NCBI RefSeq assembly: GCF_000744655.1
Contig: NZ_JQMJ01000004.1
Span: forward strand, 5,642,001-5,706,000
Direction of reading: 5' to 3'
DNA: 64,000 bases
From: Streptacidiphilus rugosus AM-16
GTDB lineage: Bacteria > Actinomycetota > Actinomycetes > Streptomycetales > Streptomycetaceae
Numbering within the stretch: position 1 is the stretch's first letter; every line of letters starts with the position of its first letter. The translations under genes were made by a program, and so were the position numbers. This document shows, piece after piece, positions 27,392-37,282 of this stretch. Under the pieces are notes generated by a model. It did no database searches and was not told where the DNA came from. It saw nothing but the letters and a program-made list of their open reading frames with translations.

Positions 27392-28167
27392 CGGCTCTCT
27401 CCTGCGGCGGGCTGCACGGCGGACCGATCGGCCGGCTCCGCGGCCTCGTCGGCGTCGAAGCCGGCGACCAGCTTGAGGAAGGCCGCCTCGATGTCGGGCG
27501 CGCCGGTGGCGGCGAGCAGGCCGGCGGGACTGTCCTGGGCCAGCAGTCGGCCTTCGCGCATCAGCAGCAGGCTGGTGCACCGGGCCGCCTCGTCCATCAC
27601 GTGGCTGGACACGAGCAGGGTCGCGCCCTCGGCCGCGAGCCGGTGGAAGATCTCCCACAGGTCCTGCCGCAGCACCGGGTCGAGGCCGACGGTCGGCTCG
27701 TCGAGGACCAGCAGCTCCGGCGCGCCGAGCAGCGCCGCCGCGAGCGAGACGCGGGCCCGCTGGCCGCCGGAGAGCCGGCCGACCAGGTCGTGCTCGCGCC
27801 CGTTCAGGCCGACCTGCTCCAGCACCCGCGCGGGGTCGGTCGCGGGCGCGCCGAGCACCTCGGCGAAGTAGCGCAGGTTCGCGCCGATCGACAGGTCGGC
27901 GTAGACGGAGGGCGCCTGGGTCACATAGCCGACCTTGTCGCGCAGCTCCGGGCTGCCGGCGGGCCGGCCGAGCACCCGCACCTCGCCCGAGTCGACCCGC
28001 TGCACGCCCACGACGGAGCGCAGCAGCGTCGTCTTGCCGCAACCGCTGGGGCCGAGCAGTCCGGTGACCGAGCCACGAGCCACGACGAGGTCGAGACCGT
28101 GCAGAACGGGCCTGCCGCCCCTGGTCACCCTGAGGTCGTGGACCTCGATGGCCTGGGAATTCATCAT
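27388..28167 (-). CDS. ABC transporter ATP-binding protein
   Basis: 259 residues with Walker A GPSGCGKTT, Q-loop YVTQAPSVYADLSI, signature LSGGQRARVSL, Walker B LLVLDEPTVGLD and H-switch LVSSHVMDEA. It has an acidic Ala-rich tail of about 30 residues. Coupled to the permease gene. A 53-bp gap separates it from the TetR gene upstream on the same strand, so regulator, ATPase and permease probably form one operon. Confidence 0.95.
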   Translation of the reverse strand: MMNSQAIEVHDLRVTRGGRPVLHGLDLVVARGSVTGLLGPSGCGKTTLLRSVVGVQRVDSGEVRVLGRPAGSPELRDKVGYVTQAPSVYADLSIGANLRYFAEVLGAPATDPARVLEQVGLNGREHDLVGRLSGGQRARVSLAAALLGAPELLVLDEPTVGLDPVLRQDLWEIFHRLAAEGATLLVSSHVMDEAARCTSLLLMREGRLLAQDSPAGLLAATGAPDIEAAFLKLVAGFDADEAAEPADRSAVQPAAGESR

Positions 28168-28220
28168 GTGTTGAGTTTTGCGCCGCAGAGCTCTCCCGTC
28201 AAGCGTCCGGAAGGGTTCAC

Positions 28221-28841
28221 TCAGCCGGCGAGGTAACGCTGCAGGGTGGGCGCGAGCAGTGGCACCAGCTCCTCGGCGTCGGCGGAGGCGATCGGCTCGG
28301 CCGCGATCACATACCGCGCCAGCGCCAGCCCGATGATCTGCGAGAGCACCAGCTCGACGCGCAGCTCGGGCTGCTCCACCTCCAGCGCGGCGGCGAGCCG
28401 GGTCACCAACTCACCCACGACGAAGCCCCGCAGCAGTTCCGCGATCTGCTCACTGCCGACGACCGTGCGGAGCACGGCCAGCAGCCGGTCGCGCACCCCG
28501 GGCTGCTCCCACATCGCCAGCACGAAGCGCGCGGTCCGCTCGCCCACGTCGGCCCGGTCACCGGCCAGGATCAGAGCGACGACGGCGTCCGGCTGCACGG
28601 GGAAGTCCAGTGCGGCGAGGAAGAGTTGCTCCTTGCTGCCGAAGTAGTGGTGCAGCAGCGCGGCGTCGACCCCGGCGAGCCGTGCGATCCCGCGCATGCT
28701 GGCCTTCTCGTACCCCCGCGCGGCGAACTCCGTCCGCGCCGCCTCCAGCACGGCCCCCCGCGTGTCCCCCCCACCGGGCCTGCGCCCCGTCCTCTTGGAC
28801 GACGCCTGCGGGCCTGCTTCCTTCTGACTCATGTCCCCCAT
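28221..28841 (-). CDS. TetR-family repressor
   Basis: 206 residues. N-terminal HTH: AARTEFAARGYEKASMRGIA, ARLAGVDAALLHHYFGSKEQ, the classical TetR pattern. The C-terminal helical ligand domain has a tyrosine-type LALARYVIAAEPIAS segment. ATG 28841 or 28832 may be used. It is the first gene of a TetR-ATPase-permease set and most likely represses the exporter until a ligand binds. Confidence 0.93.
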   Translation of the reverse strand: MGDMSQKEAGPQASSKRTGRRPGGGDTRGAVLEAARTEFAARGYEKASMRGIARLAGVDAALLHHYFGSKEQLFLAALDFPVQPDAVVALILAGDRADVGERTARFVLAMWEQPGVRDRLLAVLRTVVGSEQIAELLRGFVVGELVTRLAAALEVEQPELRVELVLSQIIGLALARYVIAAEPIASADAEELVPLLAPTLQRYLAG

Positions 28842-28852
28842 CCTCGCGGAAC

Positions 28853-28898
28853 GGCCGGTGGCAATCCCCCCAGGGGCGCGAGGCTCTTGCGGGGAACT
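28853..28898. repeat. Degenerate half copy of the dispersed hairpin element
   Basis: GGCCGGTGGCAA (28853-28864), then CCCCAGGGGCGCG, a short insertion, and CGGGGAACT. The same blocks in the same order form the left arm of the complete element at 54557-54695. Lies between the TetR and MarR genes. Confidence 0.5.
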
Positions 28899-28904
28899 CT
28901 CTCG

Positions 28905-29375
28905 CTACCTGCCGGAGCGGGCGCCGCGAGGCCAGGGGCGGCCTTCGGTGGCCTCGATGCTGGTGTTGAGACGGGCCAGGACGCGGGAGAGCTCGGCGAC
29001 CTCGGGGTCGGTCCAGTCCGAGAGGACCCGGGAGAGGCCCTCGATCGCCCAGTCGCGGTCCTGCTCCAGCCGGCGGAGCCCCTCCGTCGTGACCCGGAGC
29101 TTGCGGGCCAGGCCGCCGTCCGGGTCGGGGATGCGTTCCGCCAGGTCGGCGCGGAGCAGCGCCGCCGTCTGGCGGTTGACCGTCGAGGTGTCCAGACCGA
29201 AGGCCTCCGCGAGCTGGCCGATCGACATCGGCCCCTGCGTGCGGAGCCGCGTCAGCAGGGTGTACGCGCTGCGGTCGAGGCGGTCCGACGGCTGGTCCCG
29301 GCGGAGCGAGGCCATCGCCGTGTGGCGCCCCAGCAGCATCAGTTCGCGTTCGATCTCCGGCAGCTCCCGGTGCAC
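28905..29375 (-). CDS. MarR-family repressor of the adjacent MFS pump
   Basis: 156 residues. The start is GTG 29375 with GGGAGG 7 nt upstream (VHRELPEIERELMLLGR). The winged helix shows SIGQLAEAFGLDTSTVNRQT as recognition helix and a wing around DPDGGLARKLRVTTEG. It is divergent from an MFS exporter, with a 113-bp gap that contains a matching palindrome. Most simply a ligand-released repressor of itself and the pump. Confidence 0.92.
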   Translation of the reverse strand: MHRELPEIERELMLLGRHTAMASLRRDQPSDRLDRSAYTLLTRLRTQGPMSIGQLAEAFGLDTSTVNRQTAALLRADLAERIPDPDGGLARKLRVTTEGLRRLEQDRDWAIEGLSRVLSDWTDPEVAELSRVLARLNTSIEATEGRPWPRGARSGR

Positions 29376-29434
29376 CGTGCCGCCTCCCGTCCTCTTCCGG
29401 ATCCCGCAGCAGGGTATCGCCAGCAGGCCCGTAT

Positions 29435-29461
29435 GTACGGTACACATTGTGTGCACCATAC
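29435..29461. promoter_or_regulatory. MarR operator candidate
   Basis: Inverted repeat GTACGGTACACA / TGTGCACCATAC with a 3-bp centre; 10 of 12 positions are complementary. Placed between the divergent MarR and MFS starts (29375 and 29489), the usual location of MarR binding sites. Confidence 0.6.
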
Positions 29462-29488
29462 ACATTCCACACCAGGCCAGGAGCGCCG

Positions 29489-30973
29489 ATGAGCAGCACA
29501 CCCCCCGAGCCCCGGCACCCGCGCACCGGCGGCGCGATCGTCGGCGTCCTCGCCTGCGCCGGAATCGTCGTCTCGCTGATGCAGACGCTGATCGTCCCGC
29601 TGATCCCGGACCTGCCCCGCCTCCTGCACAGCAGTGCCACCGACGCCTCCTGGGCGATCACCGCGACCCTGCTCGCCGCCGCCGTGGCGACCCCCGTGCT
29701 CGGACGGCTCGGCGACATGCTCGGCAAGCGCCGCATGCTGGTGCTGAGCCTGCTGCTCCTGGTCGTCGGTTCGCTCGTCAGCGCGCTCGGCAGCTCGCTG
29801 CCCTCCATGGTCGTCGGGCGCGCGCTGCAGGGCTGCGGCATGGCCGTCGTCCCGCTGGGGATCAGCGTCATGCGGGACGAACTGCCGCCGGAGAAGCTCG
29901 GATCCGCCATGGCCCTGATGAGCTCCTCGCTCGGGATCGGCGGCGCGCTCGGGCTGCCCGCGGCCGCGACCATCGCCCAGCACAGCGACTGGCACACCCT
30001 CTTCTGGACCTCCGGCGCCCTCGGTGCCGCCGTCGCCGTGCTGGTGGTCGTCGTGGTGCCGGAGTCCCCGCTGCGCAGCGGCGGGAGCTTCGACGTGGTC
30101 GGCGCCGTCGGCCTCTCGGCCGGCCTGCTCTGCCTGCTGCTCGGGATCTCCAAGGGCGGCGACTGGGGCTGGGGCAGCGGGACCACGCTCGGGATGTTCG
30201 CCGCCTCGGCCGTCGTGCTGGCCGCCTGGGCCTGGTGGGAGCTGCGGCAGGCGGCGCCGCTGGTCGACCTGCGGACCACGATGCGCCGTCAGGTGCTGCT
30301 CACCAACATCGCCTCGGTCGTGGTCGGCTTCGCGATGTACGCGATGTCGCTGATCGTGCCGCAGTTGCTGGAGCTGCCGAAGGCGACCGGCTACGGCCTC
30401 GGGCAGTCCATGGTCGCGGCCGGGCTGGTGGTCGCGCCGTCGGGACTGGTCATGATGGCCGTCTCGCCGCTCTCGGCCCGGCTCTCCAGGGCACGGGGGC
30501 CGAAGGCCTCACTGTTCGCCGGAGCGCTCGTGATCGCCCTGGGCTACGGGCTGGCACTCCCGCTGATGCACCACGTCTGGGGCGTGCTGCTCTTCTCCAG
30601 CGTGATCGGGGCGGGCATCGCCTTCGCCTACGCGGCGATGCCCGCGCTGATCATGTCGGCCGTGCCGCCGTCCGAGACGGCCGCCGCCAACGGCCTCAAC
30701 ACGCTGATGCGCAGCATCGGCACCTCCACCTCGGCGGCCGTGGTCGGCGTGGTGCTCGCGCACATGACCGTCAGGATGGGGCCGGTGACGCTGCCCTCCG
30801 CAGAGGGCTTCCGGGTCGGCTTCGTGATCGGCGGCGCTGTGGCCCTGCTCGCCGCGCTGCTCACGCTCGCCATTCCCGGGCGGAAGCAGGCCGCCGGCCT
30901 CGTCGGCCCCGTTCCGGGCCCGGTCACGGCGGCGGCAGACGCTCCTGCCGACGCGAAGCCCGCAGCGACGTGA
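29489..30973 (+). CDS. MFS multidrug efflux protein (DHA2, 14-TM type)
   Basis: 494 residues, about 14 membrane helices. Motif A GRLGDMLGKRRML between helices 2 and 3 and motif C GGALGLPAAATIAQH are present, as in EmrB/QacA-type drug:H+ antiporters. AGGAG lies 6 nt before ATG 29489. Controlled by the divergent MarR. The last 50 nt overlap the 3' end of the convergent terC-like gene, so the two mRNAs share antisense ends. Confidence 0.94.
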   Translation: MSSTPPEPRHPRTGGAIVGVLACAGIVVSLMQTLIVPLIPDLPRLLHSSATDASWAITATLLAAAVATPVLGRLGDMLGKRRMLVLSLLLLVVGSLVSALGSSLPSMVVGRALQGCGMAVVPLGISVMRDELPPEKLGSAMALMSSSLGIGGALGLPAAATIAQHSDWHTLFWTSGALGAAVAVLVVVVVPESPLRSGGSFDVVGAVGLSAGLLCLLLGISKGGDWGWGSGTTLGMFAASAVVLAAWAWWELRQAAPLVDLRTTMRRQVLLTNIASVVVGFAMYAMSLIVPQLLELPKATGYGLGQSMVAAGLVVAPSGLVMMAVSPLSARLSRARGPKASLFAGALVIALGYGLALPLMHHVWGVLLFSSVIGAGIAFAYAAMPALIMSAVPPSETAAANGLNTLMRSIGTSTSAAVVGVVLAHMTVRMGPVTLPSAEGFRVGFVIGGAVALLAALLTLAIPGRKQAAGLVGPVPGPVTAAADAPADAKPAAT

Positions 30974-31889
30974 CGGTGGTGACCGTCAGCACCACGACGA
31001 TGAAGCCCAGCGAGAAGGGAATGCCGATCTCCGGCGCCCAGTGCGCCCCGGCCTCGTGCGCGGCGTGGAGCAGCAGCTTCACGCCGATGAAGCCGAGGAT
31101 CAGCGAGAGCCCGTAGGAGAGGTGGACCAGCTTCTTCAGCAGACCGCCGATGAGGAAGTAGAGCTGGCGCAGGCCCATCAGCGCGAAGGCGTTGGCGGTG
31201 AAGACGATGTACGGGTCCTGCGTCAGCCCGAAGATCGCGGGGATCGAGTCCATCGCGAAGAGCACGTCGGTGGTGCCGATCGCGAGCATCACCACGAGTA
31301 TCGGGGTGATCAGGCGCCGGCCGTTCTCGACGACGACCAGCCTGGTGCCGCGATAGCCGTCGGTCGCGGGGAAGCGGCGCTCGACGGCCTTCAGCAGACG
31401 GTTCTCCTCGAACTCCTCCTCGGACTCACCGGCCCGCGCCTCCTTGATCAGCTTCCAGGCGGTCCAGATCAGGAAGGCGCCGAAGAGGAAGAAGACCCAC
31501 GAGAAGGAGGCGATGACCGCCGAGCCCGCGGCGATGAAGACCGCCCGCAGCACCAGCGCTATCAGCACGCCGACCATCAGCACCCGCTGCTGGTAGGCGG
31601 CGGGGACGGCGAACTTCCCCATGATCAGTACGAAGACGAAGAGGTTGTCGACGCTGAGCGACTTCTCGGTGATGTAGCCGGCGAAGAACTCCCCGGCGGG
31701 CTCGCCGCCCGAGTGCCACCAGACGAAGCCGCCGAACAGCAGGGCCAGCACGATCCAGACCACGGTCCAGGCGCCGGCCTCGCGCAGCGTGACCTCGTGG
31801 GGCTTCCGCCCGCCGATGAAGAAGTCGGCGGCGACCAGTGCGACGAGTACGGCGATGGTGGTGACCCACAGGGTCACGGATACGTCCAT
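30924..31889 (-). CDS. TerC/Alx-family integral membrane protein
   Basis: 321 residues with about nine membrane helices. The family's acidic metal-site motifs are present: EKSLSVDNLFVFVLIM (Asp/Asn) and ATTDVLFAMDSIPA-like GTTDVLFAMDSIPAIFG. ATG 31889 follows GGAGGAG. TerC proteins are linked to manganese handling and loading of exported metalloenzymes, and to tellurite phenotypes with TerD; a TerD-family gene is at 33545. The 3' end overlaps the MFS gene by 50 nt. Confidence 0.94.
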   Translation of the reverse strand: MDVSVTLWVTTIAVLVALVAADFFIGGRKPHEVTLREAGAWTVVWIVLALLFGGFVWWHSGGEPAGEFFAGYITEKSLSVDNLFVFVLIMGKFAVPAAYQQRVLMVGVLIALVLRAVFIAAGSAVIASFSWVFFLFGAFLIWTAWKLIKEARAGESEEEFEENRLLKAVERRFPATDGYRGTRLVVVENGRRLITPILVVMLAIGTTDVLFAMDSIPAIFGLTQDPYIVFTANAFALMGLRQLYFLIGGLLKKLVHLSYGLSLILGFIGVKLLLHAAHEAGAHWAPEIGIPFSLGFIVVVLTVTTVTSLRASRRQERLPPP

Positions 31890-32089
31890 GAACGACTGCT
31901 CCTCCGGCAGACGACAACTCTGCCGGAGGTCTCCTCCGCCCTGCCGCAACAGGGCCGACGCCACCGGACGGTGCCGGGCACCGCCGTGTTGACGAGGACG
32001 TCGTTCTAGGGAGTACTCCCCTCCGCTTGCCCTGCCAGGCTAACAAGACAGCAAAGGGGAGGTGAAGCGGGCGGCGGACTCCGGGCGTG

Positions 32090-33274
32090 TCAGTGGTAGA
32101 CGCGCAGGTAGTCGGCCGAGAAGGTGATCGGCGTGCTGCCGCTCGGAGCCGCGTGGTACTGGCCGGCGGAGAGGGACAGGTTGAGGATCAGGTAGGCGGA
32201 CCAGTTGGCGCCCACCCCGTGGCCGTCCGAGTAGACCTTGACGCCATTGACGTACCAGTCGACCGAGTCGGCGCCGTACTTGGTGCCGATGGTGACCCAG
32301 CCGCCCGGCTTCACCGCGCTCGCGTCGGTGTAGTAGTCGCCGCCGGAGGTGACGTGGTTGGTCAACTCCAGCAGGTTCGGGTTGTCCGGGTGGTACTCGA
32401 AGGAGTCGATCTCGCCGTTGCCGTTCTTCCAGGTCCACAACGCCGGCCAGGCGCCCGTGCCGGTCGGGAGCTTGACGCGGGCCTCGACGTAGTCGCCGGT
32501 CCTGACCTGGAAGCCCTCCTTGGAGCCCTCGGTGGTCAGCAGCCCGGTGGTCCACGCCTGCTTGCCGTTCTCCAGCGTGTGCGAACTCGGCTGGGCGGTG
32601 AAGGTGGCCACGCCGTTCGCGACGGAGACGTCGTTGGTGTCCAGCCAGTCGAGCTTGTTGTCGTCCGGGTTGTGGTTGCCGTAGCGGTAGGCCGTGGAGG
32701 TGTCGCCGACCCAGCGCTGGCCCCAGCTGATCGGGTTGCTGAACTCCTCCGACCAGATCGGGGTGGAGGAGGACGCCACCCCGGCCGGGATCGCGCTGCC
32801 GCCGCTCGGGGCGGGCGCGGGCGTCGGGGTCGGCGTGGGGGTCGGCTTCGGCGCGGGGGCCGAGGTGGAGCCGGAGCCCACGATCAGCGTCTTCGCGGTC
32901 AGGTTGTGCCAGCCGGAGGCGTCGAGGTAGGCGCCCATCATCGTGTAGTGGCCCGCGGCGAGGGTCCGGGTGCCCGCGTTGACGGTCAGGCCGGTCGGGC
33001 AGATGCGCGCGTTGCTGCGCCACTGCGGGAAGTCCAGGTGGCGGCCCGCCGCGTCGCGGACGGCCACGCCGAGGCTGCGCACGGTCACGCAGGAGGTGGC
33101 GCTGACCTTGACCGTGGCGGTCGCGCTCGTACCGCTCACCGTCGCGGTCAGGCCGGTCTCGCTGACGCGCGGGGTGGCGGCCTGCGCCTGGGGGGCGAAC
33201 GCCGCGCCGAGAAGGAGCGCCGGGGTGGCTCCGAACGCGAGTATGCGGGCAGGGGTCGACAGGATGGGGTGCAT
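32090..33274 (-). CDS. Secreted family 16 glycoside hydrolase
   Basis: 394 residues. Signal peptide to about residue 32 (PALLLGAAFAPQAQA). Residues about 33-130 form a small beta-sandwich accessory domain, followed by a Pro/Thr linker (PKPTPTPTPTPAPAP). The catalytic GH16 domain starts near 165 (IWSEEFSNPISWGQRWV). The GH16 motif ExDxxE is E288-I-D290-S-F-E293, with E288 as nucleophile and E293 as acid/base. It hydrolyses beta-1,3/1,4-glucans or related galactans; the exact substrate is not readable. GGAGAGG precedes the ATG. Confidence 0.94.
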   Translation of the reverse strand: MHPILSTPARILAFGATPALLLGAAFAPQAQAATPRVSETGLTATVSGTSATATVKVSATSCVTVRSLGVAVRDAAGRHLDFPQWRSNARICPTGLTVNAGTRTLAAGHYTMMGAYLDASGWHNLTAKTLIVGSGSTSAPAPKPTPTPTPTPAPAPSGGSAIPAGVASSSTPIWSEEFSNPISWGQRWVGDTSTAYRYGNHNPDDNKLDWLDTNDVSVANGVATFTAQPSSHTLENGKQAWTTGLLTTEGSKEGFQVRTGDYVEARVKLPTGTGAWPALWTWKNGNGEIDSFEYHPDNPNLLELTNHVTSGGDYYTDASAVKPGGWVTIGTKYGADSVDWYVNGVKVYSDGHGVGANWSAYLILNLSLSAGQYHAAPSGSTPITFSADYLRVYH

Positions 33275-33544
33275 GGCGCCTCTCCGACGCCTGCGAGGTG
33301 AGCTGTCGGATTCGGGCCGCGAGAGTAGCCCGGCCGCGGACGCGGCTTCACCCCAAGCCGCGCCGAAGCGAGGCGTCGTGCACCTGGTTCCCCCGCTCCG
33401 GCCCGTGCTGTTCGTTCGACCCGGCGGCGAGGGGCAGGATTCGGCGTTCCCGCGCGCAGGGGTCCGGTTGAGGAAGCGGACCCGCGCAGGTTAGGCAGAT
33501 TGAATGACCACAACCAATCGTTCTGCGGACAGTTGAGGCCTATC

Positions 33545-34126
33545 TCACAGGCACTGCTGGATCGCCGGAAGCATGTCCTGGAAGGTCCGCCCCTGGGCCG
33601 GCACGCCGATCGCGGCCATCTGCCAGCCGCCGCCCGCGTCCCGGTAGACCTTGGCCATGACCTGGCCGGTGTGCGCGCCGCCGCCGCTGAGCGTGTAGCG
33701 GGCGAGCTCCGTGCCGGTGGACTCGTCGACCAGTCGGCAGTGGGCCAGCTCGACCTCCTGGAAGGTCTGGCCGCTGTAGGAGTTCACGGTGAAGACGATC
33801 TGGGTGATCTTCTGCGGGACCTTGCGCAGATCCACCATGATCGACTCGTCGTCCTCGCCGCCGCTGCCGCCGACCAGGTTGTCGCCGGTGTGCCGGACCG
33901 AGCCGTCGTTGCTCACCAGGTGCTGGAAGAAGACCACGTCCGCGAGCGCGTCCGCGGTGAACAGGACCGCCGAGGCGTCCAGGTCGATCTCGCGGCGACG
34001 CGTGCGGAACAGCCCCTTGCGCGGCGCGGCCTGCCAGCCGAGCCCCATCCGCACCACGGCGAGCGAGCCCCCGCCCGCCGCCTTCTCCAGGCTGACGCTC
34101 TGCCCCTTGCCCAAACTCACCGACAT
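33545..34126 (-). CDS. TerD-family stress/calcium-binding protein
   Basis: 193 residues. Starts MSVSLGKGQSVSLEKAAGG; the Asp-rich segment IDLDASAVLFTADALADVVF and HTGDNLVGGSGGEDDESIMV are the TerD calcium-binding loops. GGGAGGG precedes ATG 34126. Cytoplasmic. In Streptomyces these proteins affect differentiation and calcium or tellurite response. Neighbour to uvrB and near terC, an arrangement I recall from Streptomyces chromosomes. Confidence 0.95.
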   Translation of the reverse strand: MSVSLGKGQSVSLEKAAGGGSLAVVRMGLGWQAAPRKGLFRTRRREIDLDASAVLFTADALADVVFFQHLVSNDGSVRHTGDNLVGGSGGEDDESIMVDLRKVPQKITQIVFTVNSYSGQTFQEVELAHCRLVDESTGTELARYTLSGGGAHTGQVMAKVYRDAGGGWQMAAIGVPAQGRTFQDMLPAIQQCL

Positions 34127-34242
34127 GCTTCGGCCCTCCCCGATCGATCCGCGACATGCGGTATCCGGTTCCTAGGCTGAACCCTACGACCCCGACACTG
34201 ATCGAGCCCCGGACGCGCGGCCCGATCAGCGCTGTCGACCGG

Positions 34243-36360
34243 TCAGGCGATGCCCGCCTCGCGCATCTGGCGCAACTCCTTCTTGAGCTCGTTCACCTCG
34301 TCGCGCAGCCGGGCGGCGACCTCGAACTGGAGCTCGGCGGCCGCCGCGTGCATCCGGTCCGTCAACTCGCCGATGAGATCGGCCAGCTCGGCCGCGGGCA
34401 GGCTCTTGGCGTCCTGCTTGCCGGCCGCGCCCTTCGCGCCGAGCGCCGGGACCGGCGCCTTCTGCCCCTTGCCGCCCGCGCCGCCGGACTGGCGGTATCC
34501 CGTGCTGAGCAGCTCGGCGGTGTCCATGTCCTCGCGGGCCAGGGAGTCGAGGATGTCGCCGATCTTCTTGCGCAGCGGCTGCGGGTCGATGCCGTTCTCG
34601 GCGTTGTAGGCCTGCTGGATCTCCCGGCGACGGTTGGTCTCCGAGATCGCCCGGTCCATCGCCGGGGTGATCCGGTCCGCGTACATGTGGACCTGGCCGG
34701 AGACGTTGCGCGCCGCGCGGCCGATCGTCTGGATCAGCGAGGTGGGCGAGCGCAGGAAGCCCTCCTTGTCCGCGTCGAGGATCGCGACCAGGGAGACCTC
34801 GGGCAGGTCGAGGCCCTCGCGGAGCAGGTTGATGCCGACCAGCACGTCATAGTCGCCGGCCCGCAGCTGACGCAGCAGCTCGATCCGGCGCAGCGTGTCG
34901 ACGTCGCTGTGCAGGTAGCGGACCCGGATGCCGAGCTCCAGCATGTAGTCCGTCAGGTCTTCGGACATCTTCTTGGTCAGCGTGGTGACCAGGACCCGCT
35001 CGTCCTTCTCGGTGCGGAGCCTGATCTCGTGGATCAGATCGTCGATCTGGCCCTCCGTCGGCTTGACGATGACCTCGGGGTCGATCAGGCCGGTCGGACG
35101 GATGATCTGCTCGACGTGGCCGTCGGAGCGGGAGAGCTCGTAGGCGCCCGGCGTGGCGGAGAGGTAGACCGTCTGACCGATGCGCTCGACGAACTCCTCC
35201 CACTTGAGCGGGCGGTTGTCCATCGCCGAGGGCAGCCGGAAGCCGTGCTCGACCAGCGCGCGCTTGCGCGAGGCGTCGCCCTCGTACATCGCGCCGATCT
35301 GCGGCACGGTGACGTGGGACTCGTCGATGACGAGGAGGAAGTCCTCGGGGAAGAAGTCGATCAGCGTGTTGGGCGCGCTGCCCGGGTCGCGGCCGTCGAT
35401 GTGCCGCGAGTAGTTCTCGATGCCGGAGCAGGTGCCGATCTGACGCATCATCTCGATGTCGTACGTCGTGCGCATGCGCAGCCGCTGGGCCTCCAGCAGC
35501 TTGCCCTGCTTCTCCATGGTGGCCAGCGTCTGCTCCAGCTCGGCCTCGATGCCGGTGATGGCGCGCTCCATGCGCTCCGCGCCGGCGACGTAGTGCGAGG
35601 CGGGGAAGACGTGCAGCTGCTGGTCCTCGCTGATGACCTCGCCGGTGAGTGGGTGCAGCGTGCTCAGCGCCTCGATCTCGTCGCCGAACATCTCGATCCT
35701 GACCGCGAGCTCCTCGTAGACCGGGAAGATCTCGATCGTGTCGCCGCGGACCCTGAAGGTGCCGCGGGTGAAGGCGATGTCGTTGCGGTTGTACTGGATC
35801 TCGACGAACCGGCGCAGCAGCGCGTCGCGGTCGATCTCGTCGCCGACGCGGAGCTGGACCATGCGGTCCACGTACTCCTGCGGCGTGCCGAGGCCGTAGA
35901 TGCAGGACACGGAGGCGACCACGATCACGTCGCGGCGGGTCAGCAGCGAGTTGGTGGCCGAGTGGCGCAGCCGCTCGACCTCCTCGTTGATCGAGGAGTC
36001 CTTCTCGATGTAGGTGTCCGTCTGCGCGATGTACGCCTCGGGCTGGTAGTAGTCGTAGTACGAGACGAAGTACTCGACCGCGTTGTTGGGCAGCAGCTCG
36101 CGGAACTCGTTGGCCAGCTGGGCGGCCAGCGTCTTGTTCGGCGCCATCACGAGGGTGGGGCGCTGCAGCTTCTCGATCATCCACGCCGTGGTGGCGGACT
36201 TGCCCGTGCCGGTGGCGCCGAGCAGCACGACGTCCTTCTCGCCCGCGCGGACGCGACGCTCCAGCTCCGCGATGGCCGCGGGCTGGTCGCCGTTGGGCTG
36301 GTAGGGACTGACGACCTCGAAGGGCGCCACGGACCGTTGAAGATCGGTGATGGGTCTCAC
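34243..36360 (-). CDS. uvrB: UvrABC excinuclease subunit B
   Basis: 705 residues from GTG 36360 ([20 protein letters not shown], the usual N-terminus). Walker [12 protein letters not shown], the beta-hairpin [10 protein letters not shown] that clamps DNA, DEAD-like DESHVTVPQ, helicase motif QTIGRAARN, and the C-terminal UvrC-interacting UVR motif ([20 protein letters not shown]). A disordered Gly/Lys/Ala insert lies just before the UVR motif. Partner of UvrA at 14213. Shares a divergent promoter region with the methyltransferase at 36464. Confidence 0.97.
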   Translation of the reverse strand: MRPITDLQRSVAPFEVVSPYQPNGDQPAAIAELERRVRAGEKDVVLLGATGTGKSATTAWMIEKLQRPTLVMAPNKTLAAQLANEFRELLPNNAVEYFVSYYDYYQPEAYIAQTDTYIEKDSSINEEVERLRHSATNSLLTRRDVIVVASVSCIYGLGTPQEYVDRMVQLRVGDEIDRDALLRRFVEIQYNRNDIAFTRGTFRVRGDTIEIFPVYEELAVRIEMFGDEIEALSTLHPLTGEVISEDQQLHVFPASHYVAGAERMERAITGIEAELEQTLATMEKQGKLLEAQRLRMRTTYDIEMMRQIGTCSGIENYSRHIDGRDPGSAPNTLIDFFPEDFLLVIDESHVTVPQIGAMYEGDASRKRALVEHGFRLPSAMDNRPLKWEEFVERIGQTVYLSATPGAYELSRSDGHVEQIIRPTGLIDPEVIVKPTEGQIDDLIHEIRLRTEKDERVLVTTLTKKMSEDLTDYMLELGIRVRYLHSDVDTLRRIELLRQLRAGDYDVLVGINLLREGLDLPEVSLVAILDADKEGFLRSPTSLIQTIGRAARNVSGQVHMYADRITPAMDRAISETNRRREIQQAYNAENGIDPQPLRKKIGDILDSLAREDMDTAELLSTGYRQSGGAGGKGQKAPVPALGAKGAAGKQDAKSLPAAELADLIGELTDRMHAAAAELQFEVAARLRDEVNELKKELRQMREAGIA

Positions 36361-36463
36361 GGCACCAACCGTACGACCCGCCACTGACAAATCGCCTCCG
36401 ACGGCGGAAACGCCCCCGGAAATCGGGAGGCGGGGCGGCGCCCGGCCCTGGAATCATCCGGAC

Positions 36464-37282
36464 ATGAGTGAGCCTGCCCCGGTCGCCCCCGTCTCGCCCG
36501 TCGCCCCGGAAATCATCGACTTCTACACCGACGCCTACGACGAGTCGACCCGGCTGCACCGCAGCGCGGCCGGGCGCGCGGAACGTCTGCGCACGCTGGA
36601 ACTGCTGGAACGCCACCTGCCGCCCGCGCCGAGCCGGGTGCTCGACATCGGCGGCGGCCCCGGCGTGTATGCGGCGGAACTGGCGGCGTGGGGCCACGAC
36701 GTGACGCTGCTCGACCCGGTGCCGCTGCATCGGGCGCAGGCGGCGCGGTACGGCGGGTTCGCGGTCGCCGCGGGCGACGCACGCAGGCTGGAGCAGGCCG
36801 ACGCCTCCTTCGACGCGGCGCTGCTGCTCGGTCCGCTGTACCACCTGCCGGTGCGGGCGGACCGGCTCGCCGCGCTGCGCGAGGCGCGCCGGGTGGTGCG
36901 TCCCGGCGGCGTGGTGGCCGCGGCGGTGATCTCCAGGCACGCCCCGCTGCTCGACGGGGCGGCGCGCGGCACGATGGACTCCGAGGCGGAGGCCGAGAGG
37001 CTCGGCGCGAGCCTTGCCGACGGCGTCAACGACCCGAAGACCGGTTTCACGGTGGCCTACTTCCACACCGTCGCCGAGCTTCGGGCGGAGTGGCAGGAGG
37101 CCGGTCTCGGCGAGGCCGACGTCCACGGTGTGGAGGGCCCGCTCTGGCCGCTGCTGGCCTCGCAGCTGGCGGAGGACCGCGAGGACCTGCTGCTGGCCGC
37201 GCTGCGCACGGCGCGCCTCACCGAACGCGACCCGGCGATGATCGCCTCCAGCGCGCACCTGCTGGCGGTGGGCCGCCGCTGA
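36464..37282 (+). CDS. SAM-dependent methyltransferase (class I)
   Basis: 272 residues. Motif I VLDIGGGPGVYAAELA, acidic motif II in VTLLDPV, ALLLGPLYHLP as motif IV region, and EARRVVRPGGVVAAAV after it: a full Rossmann methyltransferase. The substrate is unknown. ATG 36464 chosen for the short gap to the upstream divergent uvrB. The 3' end overlaps the read-through tail of the convergent nitroreductase by 65 bp. Confidence 0.9.
   Translation: MSEPAPVAPVSPVAPEIIDFYTDAYDESTRLHRSAAGRAERLRTLELLERHLPPAPSRVLDIGGGPGVYAAELAAWGHDVTLLDPVPLHRAQAARYGGFAVAAGDARRLEQADASFDAALLLGPLYHLPVRADRLAALREARRVVRPGGVVAAAVISRHAPLLDGAARGTMDSEAEAERLGASLADGVNDPKTGFTVAYFHTVAELRAEWQEAGLGEADVHGVEGPLWPLLASQLAEDREDLLLAALRTARLTERDPAMIASSAHLLAVGRR

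Noticed and set aside
34156..36387. A 743-codon plus-strand frame opposite uvrB
   Set aside because: Antisense shadow of uvrB without recognisable domains.
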